Source: Thermodesulfobacteriota bacterium
Lineage (GTDB): Bacteria > Desulfobacterota_D > UBA1144 > Nemesobacterales > UBA2774
Length of the DNA: 64,000 bases
Assembly (NCBI GenBank): GCA_035325995.1
Contig: DAOKYU010000005.1
Coordinates: forward strand, 1-64,000
Direction of reading: 5' to 3'
Of the stretch, positions 1-7,541 are shown one piece after another. Position 1 is the first letter of the stretch. Each line of letters opens with the position of its first letter. A program made the translations under genes and the position numbers. A model generated the notes under the pieces. The model saw only the letters and a program-made list of their open reading frames with translations, had not been told where the DNA came from and searched no databases.

Positions 1-35
1 TTATTCTATCCCGGAGAATTCCTGCCCCGAATTAC

Positions 36-419
36 TTAACATCTACAATTGCGAGCCGCAGGCGAAGCAATCCCGTTTTTTGCGTATCCGGCTTTCGCGT
101 TCTCAATTACACGGCGAAGCTCTCTTGAAACGAAAAAGTTATACGAGCGGCCCGGAACGGACTCCATCCGTATGAGACCGCGCTCTACGAGATTCCTGAC
201 CGCCTTGCGCGCAGTGTTCTCCGATTTAAACCCGCAGTCCCTGCAGATCCTCTCGACGGACGGGAACGACCGCCCCTCCCTGTCGGCGCGGCGCATGAAA
301 TATATGAGGACGAGCTTTTCGTTCGCCGTAAGCTCCAGGTCGAATACGAGGTCGGGCACCTGGAAATATCCCCCACCCTTCTGAAGCAGGCCCCCTTCGG
401 GCCCTGAATGACTGTTCAA
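36..419 (-). CDS. helix-turn-helix domain protein
   Basis: Predicted 127-residue cytoplasmic DNA-binding protein. Residues 24-90 read as a winged-helix domain of the replication-initiator/HTH_36 type: an opening helix (LTANEKLVLIYFMRR), a second helix (SFPSVERICRDCG) and a recognition-like helix (TARKAVRNLVERGLI), followed by a short hydrophobic tail. The only start upstream of the domain is a TTG at 417-419 with no good Shine-Dalgarno; a GTG at codon 21, preceded by a G-rich stretch, is an alternative. The gene lies downstream of tRNA-Cys on the same strand, and its target cannot be read from the sequence. It could be a transcription factor or the orphan initiator-like part of a lost element. 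The fold is fairly sure, the function unknown. Confidence 0.6.
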   Translation of the reverse strand: MNSHSGPEGGLLQKGGGYFQVPDLVFDLELTANEKLVLIYFMRRADREGRSFPSVERICRDCGFKSENTARKAVRNLVERGLIRMESVPGRSYNFFVSRELRRVIENAKAGYAKNGIASPAARNCRC

Positions 420-592
420 ATCAAATGCAATCCCCGGCCGCCCACGCGCGCGCCGGGCATATCCCCCTTCCTCTTATCCTCCAGCGTCCGGCGCTTGGGA
501 CGAATACAGCCGCGCCTCTGCGCCTATATTCAGAGGTTAAACCAGCGAGGGGTTTTGCTCAATGGGGGAATTTACTTTCGAGGGGGGAATTT

Positions 593-667
593 TGGAGGCG
601 GCGCCCGGATTCGAACCGGGGCATTGCGGTTTTGCAGACCGCTGCCTTACCACTTGGCTACGCCGCC
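593..667 (-). tRNA. tRNA-Cys (GCA)
   Basis: On the minus strand a full cloverleaf can be drawn: acceptor arms GGCGGCG/CGCCGCC (661-667 with 597-603), anticodon loop CTGCAAA giving anticodon GCA, and the T-loop GGTTCGAATCC. The discriminator base is U, as expected for Cys tRNAs. The CCA tail is encoded at 593-595. Confidence 0.95.
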
Positions 668-785
668 CTTTTATTCGGACTGTAAATTATGAATAACATT
701 TCGTGTTTTTCAAGCGCGGGCGAGGACGAACCCTCCGAAAGCCCTCCCCGCGCGCGTATTTTTCTCCGCTTCTCATTGCCCGCCG

Positions 786-1577
786 TCACACATATAGCTG
801 CCCTTTCAGGACAGTCACCGCCGCACCCGTGAGTATAGCCCTCTCGCCCTCTATGCGGACGTTCACGACACCCCCGCGCGGGGACGCCTGGTACGCCCGG
901 AGCTCGGGCCTTCCGAGCTTCTTCGTCCAGTAAACCCCCATGCAGCAGTGCGCCGCGCCCGTGACGGGGTCCTCGTCTATCCCCGAGCCGGGGGCGAACG
1001 CGCGGGCGACGTAATCGTACCCGGGCGACGACGCTGCGCTCGTCACCATCATCCCCGTGACTGGGATCGTCCTAAGGAGCACGAAGTCCGGCGCAAGATT
1101 CCTGACCACGTCCTCCGACTCCGCCTCGACGATATACCCGAAAACCCCCTTGCCGCAGTAGAGCGGCTCCAGGCCGAATGCGTCGATAAGCGCCTTCGGT
1201 GCTTCGACCTCGACGGGCGGATCGGCCGGGAGGTCTATGGACAAAAGCCCGCTGTCTTTTCTAGCCGTGAGGTCTCCGCTCAGCGTATGAAAAACAGCCG
1301 TCTCGTTTGGGGCCATGTATCCGGCCTCCCACAGGACGTGCGCGCTCGCGAGCGTCGCGTGCCCGCAGAGCCTGACCTCCGTCGTCGGCGTGAACCACCT
1401 CAGGCGAAACCCGCCGTCTTCCTTATATAGAAACGCCGTCTCCGAAAGGTTCATCTCCGCCGCGACCCCCTGCATCCACCCCTCGTCCGCCGGCGAGGTC
1501 ATAATGCACACGGCCGCCGGGTTCCCCGAAAACGGCTTGTCGGTAAAGGCGTCTACGTGATATATATCGAGATTCAT
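786..1577 (-). CDS. PhzF-family isomerase/epimerase
   Basis: A 263-residue member of the PhzF (phenazine biosynthesis-like) family, which has the diaminopimelate-epimerase fold and catalyses cofactor-independent isomerisation or epimerisation; the substrate of this member is unknown. Family hallmarks are the N-terminal DAFTDKPFSGNPAAV with the conserved Glu soon after (LSETAFLY), CGHATLASAHVL, and the C-terminal GIDEDPVTGAAHC. The open frame runs upstream to 1760, but the ATG at 1575-1577 begins exactly where the family begins (MNLDIYHVDAF) and follows GAGGTG/GGAAG. The gene stands alone and diverges from the pantothenate operon. Nothing nearby suggests phenazine synthesis, so the phz name should not be taken literally. 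Confidence 0.9.
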   Translation of the reverse strand: MNLDIYHVDAFTDKPFSGNPAAVCIMTSPADEGWMQGVAAEMNLSETAFLYKEDGGFRLRWFTPTTEVRLCGHATLASAHVLWEAGYMAPNETAVFHTLSGDLTARKDSGLLSIDLPADPPVEVEAPKALIDAFGLEPLYCGKGVFGYIVEAESEDVVRNLAPDFVLLRTIPVTGMMVTSAASSPGYDYVARAFAPGSGIDEDPVTGAAHCCMGVYWTKKLGRPELRAYQASPRGGVVNVRIEGERAILTGAAVTVLKGQLYV

Positions 1578-1753
1578 CTTCCATGCACCTCGGGGCTGAA
1601 TTCGGCCTCGTTCCCCGGCCCGGCCGCATCGCCGGGAAATCCGGCCTTCTCTCGTGCGATTGCCGCTTTTTACGCCCGTTATCTTGGGGTTTTCGCCGGT
1701 ATAACGTAAGCTTATAAATGTAAGCATACACGAAGAGCCGAATTGGAAAACAT

Positions 1754-1781
1754 TTGACAATTCGGATTATTTCTTTATTTT
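1754..1781 (+). promoter_or_regulatory. sigma-70 type promoter of the pan operon
   Basis: TTGACA at 1754-1759, a 16-nt spacer and TATTTT at 1776-1781, followed by AATAG. The same arrangement and the same downstream AATAG occur at the dksA-type promoter at 7374. Transcription would start near 1789, giving a leader of about 200 nt before panB. Confidence 0.65.
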
Positions 1782-1827
1782 AATAGGGCTCTCGCAATTA
1801 AAGCCCTACGCGGAAGCGAACGCTGTG

Positions 1828-1907
1828 CCGCCTGGATCCTGATTTTCGGGACCGGGACGGAGGAGAATTTGAAAAGAGACAGCCGGGACGGAACGATGTC
1901 CGTACCC
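1828..1907 (+). promoter_or_regulatory. structured panB leader, pan-RNA-like hairpins
   Basis: Two hairpins are visible in the untranslated leader. Hairpin 1 (1828-1860) pairs CCG with CGG, CCTGG with CCGGG and TCCTG with CGGGA around an ATTTT loop. It leaves exactly two unpaired adenosines, A1836 on the 5' side and A1857 on the 3' side. Hairpin 2 (1885-1907) pairs GGGACGGA with TCCGT-A-CCC, with one bulged A1904. CCGGGACGGA occurs at both 1852 and 1883. From memory, the Rfam pan motif, found upstream of panB/C/D in Firmicutes, Chloroflexi and deltaproteobacteria, is a stem with two bulged adenosines, usually in tandem. The match is structural and was not tested with a covariance model. Confidence 0.5.
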
Positions 1908-1928
1908 CACAATAAAATGACTACTACG

Positions 1929-1972
1929 AAAGCCGGTGGAGACGTTTTTCGCTCTCTGTCCGGCTTTTTTTG
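1929..1972 (+). terminator. intrinsic terminator/attenuator before panB
   Basis: AAAGCCGG (1929-1936) pairs with CCGGCTTT (1960-1967) across a 23-nt loop and runs into a T tract ending at 1971. It sits just before the panB ribosome-binding site. No plus-strand gene lies upstream that it could terminate, so it most likely attenuates the pan transcript. AGCCGG at 1881-1886 could compete for the descending arm. Confidence 0.6.
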
Positions 1973-1987
1973 TTTCAGGCGGGGATC

Positions 1988-2788
1988 ATGAAGAAAAAAA
2001 CGGTTCCGATGTTCAGGCGGATGAAGGAAGACGGCGTCAAGATCGTGATGGTAACGGCCTACGACGCATCTACCGCACGCATGCTCGACGAGGCCGGCGT
2101 GGATATGATCCTCGTCGGCGATTCGGTCGCCAACGTCATGCAGGGGCATTCTACGACGCTCCCCGTGACGATGGACGAGATGCTCTACCACACGAAGATA
2201 GTGTCACGGGGCGTCCGAACGGCCCACCTCTGCGCCGATATGCCCTTCATGTCGTTCCAGGCGTCCAAGGAAGAGGCGGTGCGTAACGCGGGCAGGTTCA
2301 TAAAGGAATCCGGCGCGGAATCGGTAAAGTTCGAGGTTACGGAAGACCTCCTCGATACCGTCTACGCCGTCCACGGCGCTGGCATACCCGTCGTCGGCCA
2401 CATCGGCCTCCGCCCGCAGGCCGTCCTCGAAATGGGCGGCTATGTCGTCCAGGGGAGGGGCGAGGAGGAAGGCAAAAAGCTCGTCCGGCTCGCAAAGGCC
2501 GTCGAAAGCGCGGGCGCGTTCTGCATACTGATGGAAACCGTGCCGCAGTCCGTCGCCAAGGAGATAACCGACGCCGTCAAGGTGCCGACGATAGGCATAG
2601 GCGCCGGGCCGGGGTGCGACGGGCAGGTGCTCGTCGTAAACGACCTCCTCGGGCTATCGCCCGAGCCGCTGCCGAAATTCGTGAAAAAGTATGCCAACCT
2701 GAGGGAAGTCGTGGACAGCTCCACGCGTAAATTCATAGACGAGGTCAGGAGAGGGATTTTCCCGTCGAGCGAACACTCCTATGACTGA
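1988..2788 (+). CDS. panB: 3-methyl-2-oxobutanoate hydroxymethyltransferase
   Basis: Ketopantoate hydroxymethyltransferase, the first committed step of pantothenate (vitamin B5) synthesis: it transfers a one-carbon unit from methylene-THF to alpha-ketoisovalerate. The 266 residues match the family length. The TIM-barrel signatures are present: VTAYDASTA, the metal-binding Asp in VGDSVANVMQG, MPFMSFQ, the catalytic-Glu region VKFE, GHIGLRPQ and IGIGAGPGCDGQVLV. The ATG at 1988 follows GGCGGGG; an in-frame TTG at 1970 lies inside the T tract of the terminator and is unlikely. It is first gene of panB-panC-panD, and its last 8 nt overlap panC, implying coupled translation. Confidence 0.97.
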   Translation: MKKKTVPMFRRMKEDGVKIVMVTAYDASTARMLDEAGVDMILVGDSVANVMQGHSTTLPVTMDEMLYHTKIVSRGVRTAHLCADMPFMSFQASKEEAVRNAGRFIKESGAESVKFEVTEDLLDTVYAVHGAGIPVVGHIGLRPQAVLEMGGYVVQGRGEEEGKKLVRLAKAVESAGAFCILMETVPQSVAKEITDAVKVPTIGIGAGPGCDGQVLVVNDLLGLSPEPLPKFVKKYANLREVVDSSTRKFIDEVRRGIFPSSEHSYD

Positions 2789-3638
2789 GAGCACGCGAAT
2801 GGTGGTCGTAAAAGGCGTAGACGAGATGAAGGCCGTTTCCCGCGCCCTCCGGAAGGACGGGAAGACGATAGCGTTCGTCCCGACGATGGGGGCTCTCCAC
2901 GAGGGGCACCTCACTCTAATGGCCGAGGGCAAAAAGCGCGCGGACGTGCTCGTCGCCAGCGTCTTCGTCAACCCCGCGCAGTTCGGCCCCGGCGAAGATT
3001 ACAAAAAATACACGAGAGACACCGAGGGCGACCTCGACAAGATGCGGCGCATAGGCGTTGACGTCGCTTTCTTCCCCGAACCGGGCGAGATATACCCGCC
3101 GGGCTTCCAGACGTACGTAGAAGTGACGGAGCTTGAGAAGCCCCTCTGCGGGGCCTCGCGCCCGGGCCACTTCAGGGGCGTTGCCACTGTCGTGCTGAAG
3201 CTATTCAATATAGTAAGGCCCGACGCCGCACTCTTCGGCAAAAAGGACTACCAGCAGCTACAGGTTATCAAAAGAATGGTCAGGGACCTCGACCTCGACG
3301 TCGAGATAGTCGGCATGCCTGTCGTAAGGGAAGCCTCGGGCCTCGCCATGAGCTCGCGGAACGCCTATCTCTCGGAAGAACAGAGGACGAGGGCCGGCGC
3401 GCTCTCCAGGGCGCTCGGAGAGATAAAAAGGAAATTCGACGGCGGGGAAAGAAACGCCGCGGCGCTCCTCGAATCCGGAAGGCGGGTTCTCACGGACTCG
3501 TCCGCCGGGGACATAGATTATCTCGAAATAAGAAACGGAGATACGCTCGAAGAGGTGAAGCTCGCTTCGCCGGGCGACGTCGCCGCGCTGGCCGTAAAGG
3601 TGGGCCGTGCAAGGCTTATAGACAACATAGAGCTTTAA
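2781..3638 (+). CDS. panC: pantothenate synthetase
   Basis: Joins pantoate and beta-alanine through a pantoyl-adenylate at the expense of ATP, giving pantothenate. It is 285 residues, a normal length. The nucleotidyltransferase signatures are clear: PTMGALHEGHLTL (HxGH), VFVNPAQFGPGEDY, FGKKDYQQLQ and VREASGLAMSSRNAYL (the KMSKS-equivalent loop). The start ATG overlaps the panB stop in ATGACTGA. It is the middle gene of the operon, and its substrates are made by the products of the flanking genes (with a ketopantoate reductase that is not in this window). Confidence 0.97.
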   Translation: MTESTRMVVVKGVDEMKAVSRALRKDGKTIAFVPTMGALHEGHLTLMAEGKKRADVLVASVFVNPAQFGPGEDYKKYTRDTEGDLDKMRRIGVDVAFFPEPGEIYPPGFQTYVEVTELEKPLCGASRPGHFRGVATVVLKLFNIVRPDAALFGKKDYQQLQVIKRMVRDLDLDVEIVGMPVVREASGLAMSSRNAYLSEEQRTRAGALSRALGEIKRKFDGGERNAAALLESGRRVLTDSSAGDIDYLEIRNGDTLEEVKLASPGDVAALAVKVGRARLIDNIEL

Positions 3639-3661
3639 TTTCCACAGGGGAGGTTATAGTA

Positions 3662-4051
3662 ATGCAGAGAACGCTTTTGAAGTCCAAGATCCACAGGGTC
3701 ACGGTCAGGGAGGCCGACCTCGAATACGAGGGCAGCATCACAATAGACAGGGATCTCATGGACGCGGCCGATATGAACGAATATGAGCAGGTCCACATAT
3801 TCAACGTGACTAACGGCCACAGGTTCGTAACCTACGTCATAGAGGGCGGGCGCGGCTCGGGCGACATATGCGTTAACGGCGCGGCGGCCCACCTGGCGAA
3901 AAAAGGCGACATCCTCATCGTCGCGAGCTTTTCGGCCTACAACGAGGCCGAGTGCATGGTGCACAGCCCCAGGCTCGTTTACGTGGACGGCGCGAACAAG
4001 ATCACGAAGATAAAGCCGGCCGTGGACAGGCTCCAGGTTGCCGGGAGCTGA
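3662..4051 (+). CDS. panD: aspartate 1-decarboxylase
   Basis: Pyruvoyl-dependent enzyme making beta-alanine from aspartate. It is synthesised as a 129-residue proenzyme that cleaves itself at Gly24-Ser25 (motif YEGS, seen at residues 22-25), Ser25 becoming the pyruvoyl group. Other family landmarks are KIHRVTVREADLEY, Tyr58-region VTYVIEGGRGSG and NGAAAHL. It lies 23 nt after panC with an AGGGGAGG-like site before the ATG, closing the operon. Together panB, panC and panD supply every dedicated pantothenate step except ketopantoate reduction. Confidence 0.97.
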   Translation: MQRTLLKSKIHRVTVREADLEYEGSITIDRDLMDAADMNEYEQVHIFNVTNGHRFVTYVIEGGRGSGDICVNGAAAHLAKKGDILIVASFSAYNEAECMVHSPRLVYVDGANKITKIKPAVDRLQVAGS

Positions 4052-4066
4052 GCATTTGCGAAGAAA

Positions 4067-4120
4067 CCCGGAAACACAGGCATATACAACTTCTCCGGGG
4101 GCCTTTTTGAATCCCCCGGG
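4067..4120 (+). terminator. terminator-like hairpin after panD
   Basis: Two overlapping hairpins: CCCGGA (4067-4072) with TCCGGG (4094-4099), followed by GGCCTTTTT; and the stronger CCGGGGG (4095-4101) with CCCCCGG (4113-4119). Either would end the pan transcript. The T tract lies inside the loop of the stronger hairpin, so efficiency is uncertain. Confidence 0.5.
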
Positions 4121-4164
4121 CCGGGAATATCGTATAAGCATCGATATTGTTGAATCAAAAAAAT

Positions 4165-4237
4165 TTGAATTGACCTGAAGCTTAACCGTATAAATTACAT
4201 CAAAAATATTGACAGACGCTGTTATGGAGGTTATAAA
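4165..4237 (+). promoter_or_regulatory. tandem promoters of the lipid-type cassette
   Basis: Two sigma-70 promoters in series: TTGAAT (4165-4170), 18 nt, TATAAA (4189-4194); and TTGACA (4209-4214), 17 nt, TATAAA (4232-4237), the second near consensus. The region is clearly A+T rich compared with the surrounding 60% G+C DNA. The second -10 box abuts the ATG of a possible 19-codon leader ORF. Confidence 0.7.
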
Positions 4238-4296
4238 TGTTAGCTATAAAGGAGGAGAAAGGATACGTGAGTTGTATTCGACGCATCCTTCTATAA
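4237..4296 (+). CDS. possible 19-residue leader peptide
   Basis: ATG at 4237-4239 is preceded by GGAGG (4226-4230) at ideal 6-nt spacing and opens a 19-codon frame ending in TAA at 4294-4296 (begins MLAIKEEKG, ends RRILL). Only a transcript from the upstream promoter (-10 at 4189) would contain it; the second promoter would start inside it. It could be a regulatory uORF or a chance overlap of SD-like and -10-like sequences. Confidence 0.3.
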   Translation: MLAIKEEKGYVSCIRRILL

Positions 4297-4346
4297 TCAC
4301 TTCTAGCTGACATCAAATTCGAGCCTTCTGAAGTGGAGAACATACT

Positions 4347-5120
4347 ATGAAAGCCGTCATACTTGCAGCCGGTAGAGGCAAAAGGCTTTATCCCTATACA
4401 AAATACATTCCGAAGTGCCTCCTTGATATCGGCGGCGAAACCATCCTTGAGCACCAGATAAATCACATCAGGGACTGCGGCATTGACGAGGTCGTCATAG
4501 TCGTCGGGTTCGGATTCGAAAAAGTCGAAAATTTCTTAAGGAATTACGATGGGTTGGGCATGAGGATAAAGACCCTCTACAACCCTTTTTACCAGACGAC
4601 GAACAGCCTCATCTCTCTCTGGATAGCGCGCGGAGAGATGGACGACGATATAGTGGTCATGAACGGGGACGACGTCTTCGAAATAGACGTCCTGGAGCAG
4701 GCTCTCCGCATGCGTGACGAGAAGATATGCCTTCCCATCAAGCGCAAGTCCAGCTACGAAGACGAGGACATGAAGGTCGTCATAAAAGAAACCAAAATCG
4801 TGGATATAAGCAAAACGCTCACAAACCGCGCGTCCGCCGAATCCGTGGGCGTAAGGGTGTTCAGGGACACGGGCGTCGAGCTCATGAAAAGGGCCATAGA
4901 GGAAGAAATGAGGACCGTCGGGGCCGAAAACAAGTGGTACATATCGGCCATACACAGGCTCATCAAAAAGGGATACAAGGTTAAATCCCTCGATATTAAC
5001 GATCTTTTCTGGATGGACGTCGATTACCCGAGCGATCTCTTCAAAGCCAGGTTCAATTCAAACAAATTCATCAAGAAATCCTATCAGGAAAGGGTCCTCC
5101 GAGTTGTAGAAACAAGCTGA
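4347..5120 (+). CDS. NTP (cytidylyl)transferase, sugar/polyol-phosphate type
   Basis: A 257-residue nucleotidyltransferase of the family containing LicC-type phosphocholine and inositol-1-phosphate cytidylyltransferases, which activate a phospho-alcohol as its CDP derivative. Active-site elements look intact: LAAGRGKRLYPYT (NTP loop with Arg), PKCLLDIGG (Lys), the metal-binding MNGDDVF, and the C-terminal WMDVDYPSDL. The next gene carries a second, degenerate copy of this domain fused to a CDP-alcohol phosphotransferase only 4 nt downstream, so this protein probably supplies the CDP-alcohol for it. The substrate (inositol, choline, glycerol or other) cannot be read from the sequence. Confidence 0.85.
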   Translation: MKAVILAAGRGKRLYPYTKYIPKCLLDIGGETILEHQINHIRDCGIDEVVIVVGFGFEKVENFLRNYDGLGMRIKTLYNPFYQTTNSLISLWIARGEMDDDIVVMNGDDVFEIDVLEQALRMRDEKICLPIKRKSSYEDEDMKVVIKETKIVDISKTLTNRASAESVGVRVFRDTGVELMKRAIEEEMRTVGAENKWYISAIHRLIKKGYKVKSLDINDLFWMDVDYPSDLFKARFNSNKFIKKSYQERVLRVVETS

Positions 5121-5124
5121 CACA

Positions 5125-6453
5125 ATGGACCATGCAATACTCGTAGCCGCCGGCACCGGTATAGAAGGAGAAAATCTGAGCGCTTGCGGAGAGACGGAGT
5201 TCGGCTCTCTGCCCCAAATCAAGCGGCTGGTCATAACCGCGCAGCGGGCCGGCATCAGGTATTTCACCATCATCACCGACAGGCCCGACACCCCGCTTAA
5301 GGGGCTCCTCGCCGGCGACAAGCGCATCGACAGCAGCATAAGCTGGCACACTCTCGGCGCGGATATCACACTCGGCGACTCCCCATCGCTCATCATACAA
5401 TCGAACCTCATCACCACCCCGAAGGCGCTCTCCAATTTCATGGAGGAAGAGCCCGCCCCTGGCGAGATATCCGTCCTCGTGGACGAATCGAAGGACGCGT
5501 GGATAAAGGCGAGCGGCGACGAGGTCACCGACCTCTATTCGAGCGGCGGCAGGGCCGTGGGGGCGTTCATGGCCCAGGGCAGGCTCCTCGAAAAGTCGAT
5601 CATGGACTCCATGTCCATAGGCACATTCGTCAAAGAGCACATAAGCAGGGAAAAGGTCAAGTTCCGTAAATTCAGCGACAGCTACTGGATGAGGCTCTCT
5701 TCCAACGACAAGGATTCCGCGAAGAAGGCGGAAGAGCTGATATTCCGCTACGTTGGCAAAACCGCGACGGGCTGGCTCGCGAGGGTGGTGAACAGCAAAA
5801 TATCGCTCCCCACGAGCAAGCTTCTCGTCAAAACCCCCCTCACTCCCAACATGATAAGCGTCCTGATAAACGTCATCGGCGCTCTCTGCGGGGTATTTTA
5901 CGCAATCGGGCATCCGGTGATCGGCGCCCTCTGCATGCAGGCCGCCACCATACTCGACAGGTGCGACGGGGAAATAGCCCGGGTCAAGTTAATGGAAACT
6001 AAAAAGGGGCAATGGGTGGACACCATCTCGGACCAGGTTACGGTGCTTTCGTTCATTCTCGGCGTCCCCATAGGCTACTATTCCCTCACACATAACCCGA
6101 TAGCCCTCGTTCTGGGGGGTATAAACCTCTCTATTTTTATATTTTTTGTAATATGGTCCTTTTACTTCCTGAAGAAATATACGGACTCCGGAAGCCTCGT
6201 CACCTATTTCGAAGTGGACAAGCTCGTGGAGAAGAGCAAGACTTCGACGGTACGCAAAGTGATAAAATTCTTCCGCCCGGTCAGCAGGCGGAACGTCTAC
6301 TCCCTCGCTTTTCTCTGCTTTGCAATAGTAAGCGGCTACCCGCTCGTCCTTGGATTTACCACGGCCGGCCTCATACTGTTTTTCATCCATCAACTGGAAG
6401 ATATAATTAAATTGCGTAAAATTAATCCAGAGAGCAGCAATCTCTTAAAATAA
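5125..6453 (+). CDS. degenerate NTase-CDP-alcohol phosphotransferase fusion
   Basis: A 442-residue two-domain membrane protein. Residues 1-200 follow the sugar-phosphate nucleotidyltransferase pattern (AILVAAGTG; AQRAGIRYFTIITD) but lack the Arg of the GxGxR loop, and the C-terminal WxDVD motif is replaced (YWMRLSSND), so this half is probably inactive. Residues 240-435 are a CDP-alcohol phosphotransferase whose motif is perfect: D278-x2-D281-G282-x2-A285-R286-x8-G295-x3-D299-x3-D303, with about six membrane helices. The layout matches bifunctional IPCT/DIPP-synthase proteins, which couple CDP-inositol to an inositol phosphate. The product could equally be a phospholipid or a phosphodiester solute. 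Confidence 0.85.
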   Translation: MDHAILVAAGTGIEGENLSACGETEFGSLPQIKRLVITAQRAGIRYFTIITDRPDTPLKGLLAGDKRIDSSISWHTLGADITLGDSPSLIIQSNLITTPKALSNFMEEEPAPGEISVLVDESKDAWIKASGDEVTDLYSSGGRAVGAFMAQGRLLEKSIMDSMSIGTFVKEHISREKVKFRKFSDSYWMRLSSNDKDSAKKAEELIFRYVGKTATGWLARVVNSKISLPTSKLLVKTPLTPNMISVLINVIGALCGVFYAIGHPVIGALCMQAATILDRCDGEIARVKLMETKKGQWVDTISDQVTVLSFILGVPIGYYSLTHNPIALVLGGINLSIFIFFVIWSFYFLKKYTDSGSLVTYFEVDKLVEKSKTSTVRKVIKFFRPVSRRNVYSLAFLCFAIVSGYPLVLGFTTAGLILFFIHQLEDIIKLRKINPESSNLLK

Positions 6454-6477
6454 CACCTTGCGGGAAGGAAGCTCACC

Positions 6478-7269
6478 ATGGAAGAGAAGAAAAATGGAAC
6501 AGACGCCCCGAAGAACGGGCAGAACGGCCCCTCCGTAGCCGACTACGAGGTCAAGGAGTACATGCCGGGCCTGATGACCACAGTGATCAAGATGGTCGAA
6601 AAGACGAACGTGGCGTTCGCGAAAAAAGGCAATCTACCGATTTATCCCAAATCGACATTCCCCTGGGTAGCCGAGGTTGAAAAAGACTGGAAGAAGATAA
6701 GGGCCGAGCTCGACAAGGTCATGGAAAGAAGGGACGACCTCCCGAATTTCCACGACATCATGGACGAGGTAAGGACCATAACCAGCGACAACATGTGGAA
6801 GACGTTCTTCCTCGCCGGGTACGGCCTCGAAAGCGACGAGAATTCCAGGCGATGCCCCGACACCATCGAAATCCTGAAGCGGATTCCGGGCATGAAGACG
6901 GCGTTTTTCTCGATTCTCGCGCCGAAAAAGCACATCCCGGCGCACAGGGGGCCCTACAACGGCGTTCTCCGCTATCATCTGGGGCTCATAGTGCCCGAGC
7001 CGAAGGAAATGTGCAGGATTCGAATCGAAGACAAGATAACGCACTGGGACGAAGGGGACAGCATCGTATTCGACGACACGTTCGAGCACGAGGTATGGAA
7101 CGACACAGACGGGTTCAGGGCCGTCCTTTTCGTGGACTTCGTCCGCCCGGTCATGTTCCCGTTCAACCTTTTTAACGAATTCCTGATTAACGCCGCGTCC
7201 TTCGCGCCCCTCATAAAAGAGGCCGAGGTCAGGCACAAGAAGTGGGAAAAAGACTTTTATAAACAGTAG
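6478..7269 (+). CDS. aspartyl/asparaginyl beta-hydroxylase-family dioxygenase
   Basis: A 263-residue Fe(II)/2-oxoglutarate dioxygenase of the AspH/LpxO/OlsC family (Asp_Arg_Hydrox). The catalytic domain is at residues 120-235: HIPAHRGPYNG, first iron ligand His in LRYHLGL, second in DDTFEHEVWND, and the 2-oxoglutarate Arg in GFRAVLFVDFVRP. Relatives hydroxylate Asp/Asn side chains or fatty-acyl chains of lipid A and ornithine lipids. Given the cassette with a CDP-alcohol phosphotransferase, a lipid or headgroup substrate is the favoured inference. A Lys/Asn-rich N-terminus (1-20) precedes the domain. It starts 25 nt after the upstream gene, with GGAAGG before the ATG. Confidence 0.85.
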   Translation: MEEKKNGTDAPKNGQNGPSVADYEVKEYMPGLMTTVIKMVEKTNVAFAKKGNLPIYPKSTFPWVAEVEKDWKKIRAELDKVMERRDDLPNFHDIMDEVRTITSDNMWKTFFLAGYGLESDENSRRCPDTIEILKRIPGMKTAFFSILAPKKHIPAHRGPYNGVLRYHLGLIVPEPKEMCRIRIEDKITHWDEGDSIVFDDTFEHEVWNDTDGFRAVLFVDFVRPVMFPFNLFNEFLINAASFAPLIKEAEVRHKKWEKDFYKQ

Positions 7270-7279
7270 GCGTACGAGC

Positions 7280-7312
7280 GCCTTCCGGCCGCGGCCGCCG
7301 CGCCCGGAAGGC
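7280..7312 (+). terminator. hairpin after the hydroxylase gene
   Basis: GCCTTCCGG (7280-7288) pairs with CCGGAAGGC (7304-7312) across a G+C-only loop. A TTTTT tract lies 13 nt further on, so this is a probable but non-canonical terminator of the cassette. Confidence 0.45.
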
Positions 7313-7373
7313 CGCACCGCCGCTTTTTAAGCGTATGTCCTCCCATCCCCCGATGCCGCGGGAAAATTACACC

Positions 7374-7401
7374 TTGACAAACCCGCCAATGTCCTTATCT
7401 T
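7374..7401 (+). promoter_or_regulatory. promoter of the first dksA-type gene
   Basis: TTGACA at 7374-7379, 16-nt spacer, TATCTT at 7396-7401, then AATAG. It is nearly superimposable on the pan operon promoter. It gives a leader of about 150 nt containing a 9-bp hairpin (7467-7487) and a short ORF. Confidence 0.65.
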
Positions 7402-7448
7402 AATAGTCCTTCGGAGTCAGCTTTATCAAGAGAGCAAAGGCAATTACA

Positions 7449-7541
7449 ATGGCCCGATCGATTGACGGCGTCCGCCGCGCGGACGCCTCGAAACGGCACG
7501 GACAGAACGTATCCGAAGCCGTATCACCACTAAACGATTGA
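7449..7541 (+). CDS. possible 30-residue upstream ORF
   Basis: ATG at 7449 with AAAGG eight nt before; 30 codons; TGA at 7539-7541. The frame contains a perfect 9-bp hairpin (GGCGTCCGC, 7467-7475, with GCGGACGCC, 7479-7487), and its stop codon overlaps the GAGGAG ribosome-binding site of the next gene. Translation through it would expose or clear that site. No homology is claimed; it may be only leader RNA. Confidence 0.3.
   Translation: MARSIDGVRRADASKRHGQNVSEAVSPLND

Noticed and set aside
786..1760. Longer start for the PhzF-family gene
   Set aside because: The extra 61 codons are unlike the family; a ribosome-binding site precedes the internal ATG at 1577.
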